A DNA stretch of 41,160 bases. Source: Bigelowiella natans CCMP2755. Taxonomy: Eukaryota > Cercozoa > Chlorarachniophyceae. The stretch's first letter is position 1. Every line of letters begins with the position of its first letter. The notes beneath the pieces were generated by a model, which was given only the letters and a program-made list of their open reading frames with translations, had not been told where the DNA came from and did no database searches. Position numbers and translations under genes: made by a program. The stretch lies in assembly GCA_000320545.1 (NCBI GenBank), contig ADNK01001718.1:1-41160 (forward strand), in the 5' to 3' direction. Shown one piece after another: positions 20,429 through 32,493 of the stretch.

Positions 20429-23400
20429 TTGTGCCCAGCCCTGGTGATGGTGGCATGCCTTCAACCTTGCGATGTGTGCCATCTTGAGGAAAGGCTCGAC
20501 TTCATCACGGAAACTGTGAAGAAACAAAAGTGGAAACACTGCGTCATTGTGGGCGACACTGATGCCAAACACTCTGCATTTGATGTCCGTCACCAAGAAG
20601 ACAGGCGGGGCAAACTTTTGCACCAGTGGCTTGCAGACAACGACGTCATGATGCTCAACCCTGGCGAAGTGACCTGTTTTCGGAAAGGACACACGAGCAC
20701 GATCGATCATGTCCTTTGTTCATCGAATGTGATCCAAGAAATTGAACATCAAATGACCACCACCACAACAAGCGACCACTTCGGCATTCACTTTGGAAAA
20801 GCTGTGCCGCCCAACCAAACAGAAACCAAATCAATGATTCACGACATTGACAAGTTTGAGGTGGACCTGTTTGACGAGCACTTGGACTCGATCACAGCCC
20901 CTTTGAGACAGCGAATGCTTCGCGTTGCATCTGAGGCGGATTCAAAGAACCTTGAACAGTGGTTCTGGAATTCAGTTCAACAAGCACATGGAACCAGTGC
21001 GCCGAAAAAACAGCAGCGATGGAGTCCCATTGAACCACATCAAAACCACCCAGCACACAAAAAAATCAAATCACAACAAGTCAAACCATTCAGATCTCTC
21101 AGACACGAGAGGAAACACAACAAGAGAAAAATGTTGGAAACAAAAATCAAAGAAATCAACTTTGAAATTGAATCCATCACAGAAACTCTCAGATGCTAAG
21201 CATGGCAAAAATTTCTTGCTCGCTTCGAGAAATGCAACAACGGGAACCACACCAGACTTTTGTGCAAATTGTTCCAAAAATCCAGAGGGAAAGACAAACA
21301 TCGAACCCTCGACGGTGAAACTTCAGAAACGAAAAAGTGCCAAGTGTGTGCATCGAAGTGGAAGGACACTTGCAAACCTCACCCTGCAGATGCAAAAAAC
21401 AGAACGTTTCACCGAGAAACCGAACAGTGGAGACATGCCTTCCGAAGTTCGGAGAATGAACACAGCACTTTGCCTCACAACAGGAAATTCACCCCCGAGG
21501 AAATCCAGAGAACACTGCACACCATGTCACCATGTGAATCCCCAGGTGACGACGGCATCCATCCAAACGTGTTGAAGAAAAGCAACAAGCTGCATCAACT
21601 CTGGGCTCTTGTTTTCAATGTGTCATTCAAATGGGGTGCCCGTCATGAATCAAGAAAAGCTGCCGTCTTCTGTTTGATCCCCAAACCCGGGAAAGAATTG
21701 AACACTCCCCTCAACGGCAGAACAATGTCGCTTCTCCAAATTGCTTCGAAAGTCGAAGACAAACTGGTTGAACTTCGCTTGCGTGAAGCCATCCCACCAG
21801 AGAAACTGAGCAAACATCAATGCGCTTTCATGAAGAACAGATCATGCGAAACAGCGTCAACAAGAATGACTCAACGGATCGAAGACGGCACGTGTGACAA
21901 AAAACCAATCGGCATCATGCTGTTCACTGACGCTTCAAAAGCTCACCCTGAAGCCTGGCATTCAGGAATGGTGCGGAAACTGAGTGAAAAACATGGTGCA
22001 AGGGGAAACCTGCTTCTGTGGATCGATGATTGGCCAAGTGAGCGCACTGCCAGATTCAAATTTGGCAGCATGCTGTCACAACACGTGCAACTGCAAAGCG
22101 GCGCACCTGAAGGATCGTCCCTCAGCTGCTGTTCATTCATCACCCATTGCGACACATGCGAGCACATCAAGTTTGCTGACCATCAGATGCATTGCGACGA
22201 TGTTGCCCCATGCAAATCATTTGCGCCATCCCGCTGGGGGGAAATGCAAACTGGGCTGCAAAAAGATCTGACAAACATGACAACCTGGTGCATGAAGTGG
22301 CGAATGAGATTCAATGGGGAGAAAAGTGGACACCTCCCAATGGACAGGAGGAAGAATGCAAAAAAAAAACAGGCCTTGTGGAACACATCACTCAACCTGC
22401 AAGGAAAAATGAAAAGAAAAGAGTGTGGCAAATGCTTGGGCCTGTGGTTTGACGAAAGATTGACTTTCGAAAAACATGCCCTTGTTGTGCATCCAAAGCT
22501 GCAGAAAAAAAGAAGATTTTTGCTCAGGCTGTGCTCCATGCGAGCACACATGCCATTCAACGTGAGATCAAAGTTTCACAACACGTGGTTCACAGCTCAA
22601 AGTGAAGCGGCTGGATTCCATGGAATCACAAACACTCAAAAGGGTGCTTGGATCACCAGGATCCATTTCCAATGACACACCCCATGTGCTAGCGGCAACT
22701 TTGCCACCACGTCACCGCACACAAGTTCAATGCACCAAATCATGGTTGCGAACCAATGCATGGGTGGACAAAAATGATGGTGACGGACACGTGGTCGAAG
22801 AAGAAGTGATCAATTGGAGCTCTTTGGGACACCACGTTGAATCCTTGCTGGAACACAAGTGGCATGACACCACTAGATCGTGGAACAGAGTGTCCTTGCA
22901 ACGCCGACTCAGTTTGATTACGACCAAAGTGCTTGGAGCGGAACACCCCACAACACGTGCCACAAGCAAAACATTGAGCAGGAAATTGAACACACACAAC
23001 AAAACGATCATGCGAACCGCCACATCTGACTTCAAATTGAATTGGTGCCAAGAGGGAACAAAGGCCATGCATTTGAAAAAACTTGGTTTCATGCCTGGCT
23101 CTTGCACAACAGGAATCACATTGAAGCTGCCAAGCATTGCCACATCATGGATGCGCGCCATCTGTGGAGTTGGCAACCTTGGAACTTTTTTGCTGTCCAG
23201 AGGACAACACACAAAATTGGAAGCAATGTGTGACACATGCAACACATTGCAAGACATGGGCCACATTCTGCAATGCAAGAAATGCGGACCACAGAGACTC
23301 AGACTCAACAAACAACTGACGGCCATCATGGATCGCAACGATGAGACTGCGCGTCTCACAACTGCAGAAAAAACAAGTCGCAAAGCAGCGCGCGATGCGC

Positions 23401-23557
23401 GACACGCTAGACCAAATCTTGATGCATTTTCATGCATGCAACACGTGACCAAGGAAACAAACAGATGCAACATGAGCGCTGTAGCCGCTGCATTGCACAG
23501 CTGCATTGGGATGACCATTGAAAAAATTTGAACACTTCATTGCATCCGTCTCACACA
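20429..23557 (+). mobile_element. APE-type LINE retrotransposon, 5'-truncated and inactivated
   Basis: Frame 2 first carries the C-terminal part of an exonuclease/endonuclease/phosphatase-fold (APE) domain: VGDTDAK, a DH-type ID-H, and TSDHFGIHF. After one TAA (21197-21199) the same frame gives a reverse transcriptase: SPGDDGIHPNVLK, an IMLFTDASKAHPEAWH motif A, APEGSSLS motif B, and FADH where active enzymes have [FY]xDD, then thumb motifs (LGLWFDERLTFEKH). Near 22600 coding shifts to frame 3 and continues to a C-terminal C-x2-C-x7-H-x4-C knuckle (CDTCNTLQDMGH, about 23230-23280). It ends in a conserved tail with GGGATGACCATTGAA and ATCCGTCTCACA. The missing second Asp, the stop and the shift make it dead. 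Confidence 0.9.
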
Positions 23558-23828
23558 TCGAGTTTCACTTTGTGTGCACTTGATGCAAAAGCTGCACTCG
23601 CAAGATCCAAACGGGAAACAAGCGTTTGCACCCAGCACAGCCCCCGATGCTGGCTGGCAGGGTGCCGGCGTGTGCGGCCCAGCTAGCCCTGGAGCCATGT
23701 GTGGGCCAGTGGAAACGTTTGAATTCGGAAAAGGAAGGAAATCCTTGAAATCGCAGGGTGTTTTTTTGTGCTTTGGCTTTTTTTCATTGTCGTTCCACAA
23801 AAGAGGAGGTTCCTCTCCCCGATCTTCC

Positions 23829-24234
23829 ATGCAGAGCAGCCGCAAGCGAACCAAAACCGAAATGGCTTCCGGAGTGGCTCGACAGGCCTCCAAGCTGCTG
23901 ACACCCAGGCTCGTAGCGAAACGAACTGGTGCAGATGAGGAATGTTCAATCGATCGATCGATCGATCTCGGGAGAAAGAGAAAGAGAGAGAGGGGGGGGG
24001 GGGGGGCGGTGGAGAGAGCGAATGTCGAGTCCCGCTCGTAGGGACGCAGAAACGTGCGCTACCCACTGACTGGTGTTCTTTCTTGATGAAGATTGCTGCT
24101 GCTGTTGCTGCTGCTGCTGCGTGAATAGGGGTGATGTGCTGTGACATCCAAGAGCGATTTGTTCCTTTGATCAAGAACATGGATAGCGTCGTCCTCTGCT
24201 CGAAGTAATTGCATGCACCGTACATGGTTTGTTG

Positions 24235-24313
<79 letters not shown>

Positions 24314-24687
24314 TGTGAGTACATCGCGATTTCGGAGGTGCCGGCACGCATTCCACCGGTGAAGGAAAACAAAAGTAGCGAATGGTGATGTGGGGTGGGA
24401 GCGCACTTACGATTGATAACTGCCCTTACAAGCTTCTGGGGAAAACACACATATGCAGGTGGGTGCTCAGTGCGGCTAGGGAGCTGAAGATGCCTGTCAT
24501 TGCGACAGAACAGTAAGTTTTCTGCGTCCTCCTTCGAGAGTATGAATCCTACATCGACTGCATGTTTACAGAAGTGCGGTAATCGTTCGTTCGGTATCTT
24601 AGGTACCCCAAGGCTTTAGGGAGCACCGTAAAGGAAGTCAAGGCGGAGTTGGAGGTAGGCAGATAAGCGGTGAGAGTGGAGAATCAA

Positions 24688-24730
<43 letters not shown>

Positions 24731-25645
24731 CGGCAGACCGCACCAATTTCGGAATTTGAATAATAATGACAATAATGATGATAATAATAATAACAACAAA
24801 AGTGAAACATCAAACATGGGCTACATGGATCTCACTGATTAGTAATATTATCCTAGCGCATTTCTCAAGAACAATATGGCCATAGAGATTTACTGATCAT
24901 GTCCCCATCTCTGAGCTACTACCTACTCATTACTGCCCTCTCCCTTCCCTCTGCTGATGATGTGCTTCCCTGCTCCCCTCTTTTGGTCTATCTGCCGCAA
25001 ATATTTAAAAAAAAAACACGCACACACAAATGAAGGGCGCTCACATGTTCGAGAAGACTCAGTTCTCCATGCTTACCGAGACGGTGGGCGAACTGCTACC
25101 TGATTATGAGTCTTTTTTTCCTTAAGTATTCCTAGCCGCACAAAACCCCATCCTAGCTGAAACCAAAGTACACTGCGAGAATTAATGCCCCGCGTCGTTA
25201 ACGTCCCTGACTTGGAGGCGTTGAACCTCTTTCACCATCATCTAAGCAACAGCCGCAGCCGCCGCCTCCCAAATAAGGCTCAATGGCGGTTTTTGAATTT
25301 TAGTTCATCGCGCCGCACTTATATGTACAGCTCTGAATGATGCTATAAATTGCGTTGGCCTGGGAGAATTAGTATTCGTTTCCTCTTCCACGACATGTGA
25401 CAAATGATCGATGAACACTCGTGACAGCCTCCCATTGCCATTCGCTCTTTCACTTGTCGTTTGCTATTCTATTGCTATTCAATTACAATCATAGTTTCCA
25501 TTCCCACCCCCACCCCCCTCCCCCGTCTGTTTTCTGAATGATATCAAGGTGGTGGAGACCGTTAAGAAGCAAGAGAATGTCGATACATGGGTAAGATGGT
25601 GTGTTTAATGGCTGCATCTTTCATAATTATATTACATATGATAAA

Positions 25646-25690
<45 letters not shown>

Positions 25691-25913
25691 ATAATACTGA
25701 GTTTTAAGGTTATACCTATGCAATGCTGTGTTGTATGTATAAGTTCTCTCTAAAAAATATCCCGTAAAGTTTTGATGTGTGCCATGTCGATTGCACCGCG
25801 CAGGTGATCATCGGCATTGAGTCGCACGTGTGTGTGCAGCAGGTCTCCACAAATGGCGTTTCCCTCTCTAATTATATTAAACGCCGTACCCTCCCCGATT
25901 TTATGAGAGAGAA

Positions 25914-25965
<52 letters not shown>

Positions 25966-26263
25966 TAAGAATAATATATATATATATATATATATATTGT
26001 ATATATTATACGTGCGGTCGTGTGTGTGTGTGTGCGTGTGTGTGTATGATCATGTGGCATGTCTTTGTTAACGATCGAGCATATTCTCAGACGGTGTTGG
26101 GCCTCTTGGAAATGGACAAACATGTGTTTGTCCTAGCAGATGCAGTATCCTCTCAGGTCCTGAATATGTCGGCACTATTTCTAAGCGTTCTACCCAATCC
26201 AAGCGTAGCAAGGAAACACACACATGCGCGCGCGCACTGACACAATGTGTGCAAATACTTACA

Positions 26264-26337
<74 letters not shown>

Positions 26338-27212
26338 ACACGTGTAAGATATAGAGTATATATGAGCGTATTAGTAATATCTACATGCAATGTTGTTTTG
26401 GAGGAGCACGGCATTCGTTGCGCACTGTGCTTGGGATGATGTTCGCTGCTGTATCGCTGTTGTTGTGTTTTCATCAGTACATCGGCGATCGATACATAGC
26501 TCTTGAGCGCATGCGACAGGTATAAGGCAGCCATCACTCGAATGCCTCCAGCTGTTATCCTCTCGATCTGCACGCCATGTGTTTTTTTGGTTCGCTGCGC
26601 ACTTCACAAATTTTCCCGGTTGGAAACTCCCCAACCCCCCCCCCCAAGGCGCGAACGTACGCTCTGTCTGTGTAAACACGCCAACGATGAGAATAATGAG
26701 GACGCTGAAATGATGGTCTCAGGCCGGGGCAGTCGTCACCACCACCGAGTCGGCCATCTTTGAGCTTCTAGGTAGGTGCGATGTTCGCTAGTGCCGACCA
26801 CCGCTGCCGCCCGGCATATTGCACCTCGTTTACTTCGCTGTCGGTTTCTCGTTGAAACATAATTATAAAATAAAAAGTGAGGGGGGGGGGGAGGGGGAGG
26901 GAGAAGCGAAGCGCCATCTCTGAGCACCGCCTCAGTACAGTAAAGCGAAGGCCGGTGAGGCGAATGAACTACTGTACCTGCGTGCTGGGCAATCCTTTTC
27001 CGGGGCAGCCCACACGATCCAAAAACAAAGAACAAAAAAACAAAGAACAAAAAAACAAAGAACAAAAAATGCTCCTGCTTCCCAGTACTCAACTGTTCTG
27101 TTTTTCAGGCGACTTCAAGCACCCGTTAGCAAAGAAGTTGTCTAAGGGTGGGAAAGGACGCCCGGAATGTGGGCTGCCTCAAGGACTCCCGCAAGCATCA
27201 GGAAAATTGTGA
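23829..27212 (+). CDS. Isochorismatase-family hydrolase (11 exons)
   Basis: Exons: 23829-23928, 24129-24204, 24459-24512, 24603-24654, 25036-25083, 25549-25590, 25804-25842, 26091-26156, 26479-26520, 26723-26771, 27109-27212. All phases close; 223 residues, stop TGA. The cysteine-hydrolase triad is visible: Asp39 in CDIQERF, Lys101 in EKTQFSM, Cys134 in GIESHVCV. Family hallmarks TEQYPKALGSTV, VLADAVSSQ and TTTESAIFELLGDFKHP occur in order, as in animal ISOC1/ISOC2. The natural substrate of this subgroup is not established. The basic, Arg/Ser-rich first 33 residues could be a targeting peptide; a second in-frame ATG at 23862 would remove 11 of them. Exons average about 61 bases, and many introns hold long GT, GA or TA runs. 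Confidence 0.9.
24239..24310. repeat. (GT)n microsatellite, about 72 bp
   Basis: A pure GT run in intron 2 of the isochorismatase-family gene. Confidence 0.95.
25905..25961. repeat. (GA)n microsatellite
   Basis: A nearly pure GA run with two GAAAGA interruptions in intron 7 of the isochorismatase-family gene, followed by TA (25974-25997) and GT (26020-26046) runs in the same intron. Confidence 0.95.
27014..27066. repeat. Tandem (AAAAACAAAGAACAA) repeat, about 3.5 units
   Basis: A 15-base unit repeats three times with little change in the last intron of the isochorismatase-family gene, about 40 bases upstream of the final acceptor. Confidence 0.8.
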
Positions 27213-27282
27213 TTTGTATCAGATAACCACAGACACACACAACTCGTGTATATATTGAGGCGGTGCGACCGGTTGATTAAAA

Positions 27283-27322
<40 letters not shown>

Positions 27323-27386
27323 CACACACACATACGTGTGTGTGTTTGTGTGCTTGTGTGTGAGAGAGACAACGCAATATAAGAAC

Positions 27387-27426
<40 letters not shown>

Positions 27427-27532
27427 TAATGCATATATGACATGGATGTAATGTAGTAATTAAATAATACTTTCAATTGTCATCCTCATGTAGCTATGCA
27501 AAGCAGCGGCTATACGTTTATGTTGTGACCGC

Positions 27533-27571
<39 letters not shown>

Positions 27572-28457
27572 GCGTATACATGCATAATTAATACATACAT
27601 ATTAATGACTGTCTCAATCGTGTATAGAATGTGCATTTATGTATATGCACATGTATTGCGCTGGATTCATTTGCCTCTGTGCGTCATGCAACATGTTTGC
27701 GAGATGTTGTTGGCGCTACGTACGTTCATGCTAGATCGCATGTAGCAGTGCCAACATCTGCTAGCAGACGTCGTCATAGTCGCCTTGACGCAAGTCGTAT
27801 ACAAGTGTACACACACAAGACTAATCAAAACATGACGTACGTAACGTCATCGCTAGCAGATCGGTCGAGGTCGTTGAATGTCTAGATGTGCTTGCCTGTG
27901 TGCACGCACGCGGTGCATGGTGCTGATGATGTGCTACATGACTTCATGCGCAGTAGGTAGCAGGGGCACCGCTACTAGATCAGGAATGCAGTACGTAGAC
28001 GCGCTAACTCTCGGCCAGATTATCCAGCTGCACATAGTGTGTAGAATAGTGCTTGCAATGATTGCATGTAGAACAACAACAGACACAACGCATGACAATT
28101 GCGTGAAGCGAGACAGTCTGTACCACAGATGACACGGTGCACACTGCACAGCAAATGAATTGCACATATGATGTTTGCACAATGCCGGGCGGAGGTCGCA
28201 GGCCAATGGATGGATGAACGAGTAGAGCCTTCTATTCCTCTATCAGAACTTTCTTCTTGGAGAACACCTGTGCGAAACATTCAATGTTCAGCCAGCATGT
28301 GCAGATGATGTACACGTGCGTCAGCAGCCCCCGCAGCCCCCGCAGCAGAAGCAGAATTCAAGGAGTTCAGCGGCATCCTAAAGCATGAAACTAGCTATCA
28401 TTTTGCTCTCAGAATGCCCCTGTGGTGCGTTGTCCTTTATGCTCCGCGAAGAACACA
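27213..28457. other. Convergent spacer with microsatellites
   Basis: The isochorismatase-family gene (plus) and the enkurin-family gene (minus) end toward this interval. It holds (TA)n runs at about 27292-27320, 27393-27420 and 27537-27570, a LINE tail (27439-27515), and TGCACG/CTAGC-rich sequence at 27620-28200 like the other repeat blocks. No splice-coherent gene was found. Confidence 0.55.
27439..27515 (-). mobile_element. LINE 3'-tail fragment, minus orientation
   Basis: Reading on the minus strand: gccgctgctttgcatagcta, catgaggatgacaattgaaa, then the terminal cattacatccatgtc. The match to the tail at 23477-23557 has several changes. It is flanked on both sides by (TA)n tracts and no LINE coding sequence adjoins it. 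Confidence 0.6.
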
Positions 28458-29499
28458 CTAAACAGTCCCATCTTTTTTTTCGGTCGCTGCTGGTTCCTTC
28501 TTTGGCTGTTTTCGCTTTTTTGGAGCGCGGGAGTGGGGAAAGAAAAAAAAGCCCACCTTGATTGCATCCTCGATCTCCTTCATCTTTGCTTCCAACGCTT
28601 TCTTGGCCTATCATCAAGCCAGGTAGAAGAGGAGGGTGGGAACGTGAAGAAGGGGGGCAGGCAAACTCGCTGCCATATGAAAATGCGGGCATCGAAATGA
28701 CTTTGAACAGCGATAAAAACATAACCCAAATTGCAAGCAGCATCTGCGGATATTGCAATTGTGCGTGTTCTCCACATCACATTGCACAGCGTGTTCACCA
28801 GCCAAAGCTTTCCCCCACCTTCTTTCTTGACAAAGTCTCAACTACTAGCGGAAATCTAGACAGCTCCGCGGCGACCTCCTTCTTGCCTAATGGCCACAAA
28901 GAGTAAGCGAAGGGTACTATGGATATGGTTCTTGCGCAAAAAAGCGATATGTTGGGCATTTGGCCAGGGAAGGATTTTGATATCAATAATCCGAAATGGC
29001 TACTAGCCCCCCACGAGGGCATTGGTGATTTCCAGTCCAACGGCCTCGGTTTTTTCTCACAACTCTCATAGAACTTCGGTAGGTGCGATAGCTCGATTTC
29101 ATTCTTTTTGGATATCACCCTCTCCTCTCTTTCCTCGAATAAAGGCGCTAATTCAACGGGCATGCGTGCGCGCACCCGATTGGAGCTTTCTAAGAACCTC
29201 GAGCCTCTCCTCCTCAGGCACCTGTACCATACCTGATGGTAGGTCGTCTTTCCGAGATGCTACCCTATTTAGGTCACGTGCGAAAAGATTTAGGCGTTTG
29301 TTACAACGGGTCGGGTGGCGACGGTTAGGGGGGGGGGGGGGGGGACGTGGAATGTGATCAGCGTTGTAGCGTCCCTAGTCAGCTTCTTTTTTCTGAGCAG
29401 CTGAATCTTTCGTTCAATGATGCTGTTATCATGTTAAGTAAAACACACACATACGAGCGCGAAGGCCCACAGGCAGAGGGGGAAAAGGAAGGGAGAGGA

Positions 29500-29538
<39 letters not shown>

Positions 29539-29539
29539 G

Positions 29540-29582
<43 letters not shown>

Positions 29583-30568
29583 ATTACGACCAGTGTTGTA
29601 ACACCATTTCAAAACAGAAAGAAATAACATCTCACGTCGCTGAAATCTTGCTAATTTTTTTGCCGTACGCGATGCGAGCTTTCCCGACCCCTCGCCCATA
29701 AATAATAAATTGCCGGCGTGTTTTGGGAGGAAATCGATTCTTAACTAGTCTGGGACTTGGCCAAAATTCTTGTACGCGGAGGCCCTTTTCTTCGGTGGAG
29801 CTCGGCTTTTGGTGTTTGCTGCCGTGCTACGGTTTTGCGATATCCAATCTTTGTTTGGACGGCGGGCCGAGTTCTGGCCACGAAGTCACATACCGAGCAA
29901 AAAGTTATGAGCGCATCAAAAAATTACAAAAAATCACGTGCTGCTGAGTGAGGTGTGTGCGGCCCTGTTTTGTGATCTGAACCGACCGGCTGAGAATCAA
30001 GTTCATGACGGGTTGGGATGGGAGCTTTTGTCTTTGTTTTCCGGCTGGTGTAGTTGGTCTGTCCGCCTCTCCTGGCAGCATCATCTGCCGGGTTTGGACG
30101 GGAGTTCTTCTTCAAGAAGCTATGGCCTTTCCTTGGCTGGTTGTGATTCGCCAGGAAGAAGGAAGGGGAACAATCGTCACATTATGCTTGTTGACGAACC
30201 AATTAAAAAGCTCAATATTCTCAACCTGAGACTCAAGGCGCTTCGCCACTGTGGAGCCCACCCCCTTGAACTTCGCCAATCGCAAGCGCTGCTCCTCGAC
30301 AGCCTGGGGTGCGGACCAAACACAAATCGTAACTCACAGATACTAGCAGAGTTTGAAACGTGGTTGCACCTGTCGCTCTGCCTCCTCATCAACTGCTCTC
30401 GACATTCGATTTTGCGCTTGTTTCTGTCTAAGAGTCCGGAGGTTGTCGCGGTGGTGATTTTTGGGTTTTATCCCCTTTTTTTCCAATGCCCCTCTAAGTG
30501 AATGACACATTGCATTTGCATGATTTTATGATGTCAATGGTGAATTTGGTATTTGGAAAAATGCTGCT

Positions 30569-30661
<93 letters not shown>

Positions 30662-30768
30662 TCCCCCCATCTCCTCTTCCAGCACCTGTATCCTTTCGTC
30701 GGGCAGAGAATCTCTGACATCTGAGAGCCCCTTGCGTGCCGCATGCCGATTTTCTTGGCAGCTGACAT
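28458..30768 (-). CDS. Enkurin-family protein (11 exons)
   Basis: Exons: 30768-30686, 30493-30370, 30303-about 30200, 30119-29987, 29873-29746, 29422-29347, 29221-29176, 29147-29004, 28916-28819, 28607-28557, 28514-28458; 347 residues, stop TAG. Enkurin-type features in order: a basic KPKNHHRDNL with RQKQAQNR, FLKKNSRP (about 104-111; compare DFLKKHS in animal enkurin), FGQVPDY then a basic RK-rich helix (about 184-205), PEEERLEVLRKLQ, and a C-terminal VVETLSRKK plus LEAKMKEIEDAI. Enkurin is an axonemal microtubule inner protein and calmodulin/TRP-channel adaptor, so a flagellar role is inferred. Exon 3 can end at 30226 or 30200; only 30200 keeps the frame. Introns 1 and 5 carry long GA/CT runs. 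Confidence 0.78.
30572..30658. repeat. (CT)n microsatellite, about 87 bp
   Basis: An uninterrupted CT run in intron 1 of the enkurin-family gene, where it reads as GA on the coding strand. Confidence 0.95.
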
Positions 30769-32493
30769 AGTTCTTCTGAAAGTTCTGAAGAAGTTCTGAC
30801 TCGAGCTATCGCAAACTGATCAGCTGGCAGCCGGCTTCTTCAGGTCGGCAGGGGGATGGGGGAAGGAACTGTGGGACAGTTACACGAACCCGCGCAAAAC
30901 TGTGCATTTCGTTTCCAGGCAGCAACGCCGTGTGCAACGGGGGTTTTCTTCCTGCGACAACCCCAACCAATCCTTCTCTGCAAGAAGTCGGAGCTCGTTT
31001 GAAAACCCGGATCATTCTCTTCGCTGTTCTCTGCCGCTCTTTTCCACTGAATGCGCACTTCTTTGCACTTCATTGGAACGCTCACCGAGACTGGGTCATG
31101 GACGACAATGCTGGAATGGCGCTGCGTGCGCGTGCTTGCCTGTTGTTCGCAACTGTTTTCACTTGTGGGAGCTGCTGCGTGCCAGTGAGAGTCTCCCATG
31201 TGGTGTTTTCGCACGTCATTTTGCACAATGCTCAGCACAATGCACAATGCTCAATGTTCGATGTTCAATGTCTAGACGTGTCACGTTGCTGTTCGAGGTT
31301 TCTGGCTAGCTAGCTAGCCAGCTAGCCAGGTTTGTCCAGTTGTCGCGAGAACGCACAAGAAAAACGTCTTGGTCACACGATTCGCGATGAACAAGCTGGT
31401 GCAGCAGGTTTTCCAGATGCTGTGTCCAAAATGTCATTGCAGGGACACGTGACTCACGAGAAGAGATGGCTCATGAGTGCTGAATGGCTGGACAGACAAA
31501 GGAGTTCGTGCTGGCGGCCATGCAGCTCTGGAGCTGGCTAGCTGGGCTAGTTTGGCAGTCTAGCAGTGGGGGTGCGAACTTTTCCAGATTTGAGTTCATT
31601 GCTTGATTGGTTGGCTAGCTAGCTAGTTGGGTGCTCGCTGACTTCATCTGGTCTAGCAGTCATGCACGTGTGCACTTGCTAGCTTGCGGGCTTTTCTGGC
31701 CAGGCCTGGAAGGAAGTAGCTCATGCTGCACGCGTTGCTCACTACATCACCGAGTGCAAGCACCAGCACGCTACTAGCTAGCTGGGCTAGCGTGCTGTGG
31801 CGTGCTAGCGTGCTGTGTGGCATGCTGGTGTGGCTGACAAACGATTGTTGTGCCACGAACGTGTACGTCTAGACGTGTTCATGCTAGCGATGACCGCTGG
31901 ACCGTGCTAGCTAGCTAGCGTGCCAGCGCTAGAGCGTGGTGCATGCACGGGATTTCTGCAATGCCAGAATACTAGAATGTTCAGCGCTGGAGCGTGCTAG
32001 CGTGCGCACATGCTGTCACGCATTTGTTGCCAATCTGCTGTTTGTTCATTGTTTTCTTCAATTTAATCACTGTGTGGATGAAGTTTCCAATGCTCTTGCT
32101 TTCATTCGGGGGAAGTGCCTGCGAAGTGCAACTCGAAGAATTTGACAGGAATGTGCTGAAACGCAATGAAATTGTCAGCGAATGATGTGCGAGAGCAATG
32201 CTAGATAGCCATGGAGTACAAACGCATGCAAGAGTTTTCCATCTGCGAAATTGGTTGAGAATCTAAGAGTTGCGATGGCGATTTTGAGTTGATTTGTAGA
32301 TCGCTTGAGGCTGAGCAATGCAATGGTGAATGTAGATTGAACATGCCGATTAATCCACACTTATTGTTTCAGGGTGAACCAGAAACAAATAATTGGGTCG
32401 ATTGCAACGTTCGGATATCAATTTTCTCAAGATCGTCTACTTCTCTCGTAGGCCACATCTGATTGTAATGCTTAAGCAGCGTCCTATTTGTCA
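30769..32493. repeat. CTAG-rich repeat block upstream of the enkurin-family gene
   Basis: From about 31300 to 32000 the self-complementary words GCTAGC and CTAGCTAG recur constantly, including gctagctagctagcc near 31307. The stretch 31230-31275 is a degenerate array of CAATG units. Part of 31080-31210 resembles 2340-2420, so the block belongs to the dispersed repeat family. The enkurin-family promoter should lie just right of 30768, but no element is recognised. No gene is seen. Confidence 0.5.

Noticed and set aside
20925-21575. 216-codon frame overlapping the LINE
   Set aside because: It is the shifted frame of the LINE. Frame 2, with endonuclease and reverse-transcriptase motifs, is the real coding frame here.
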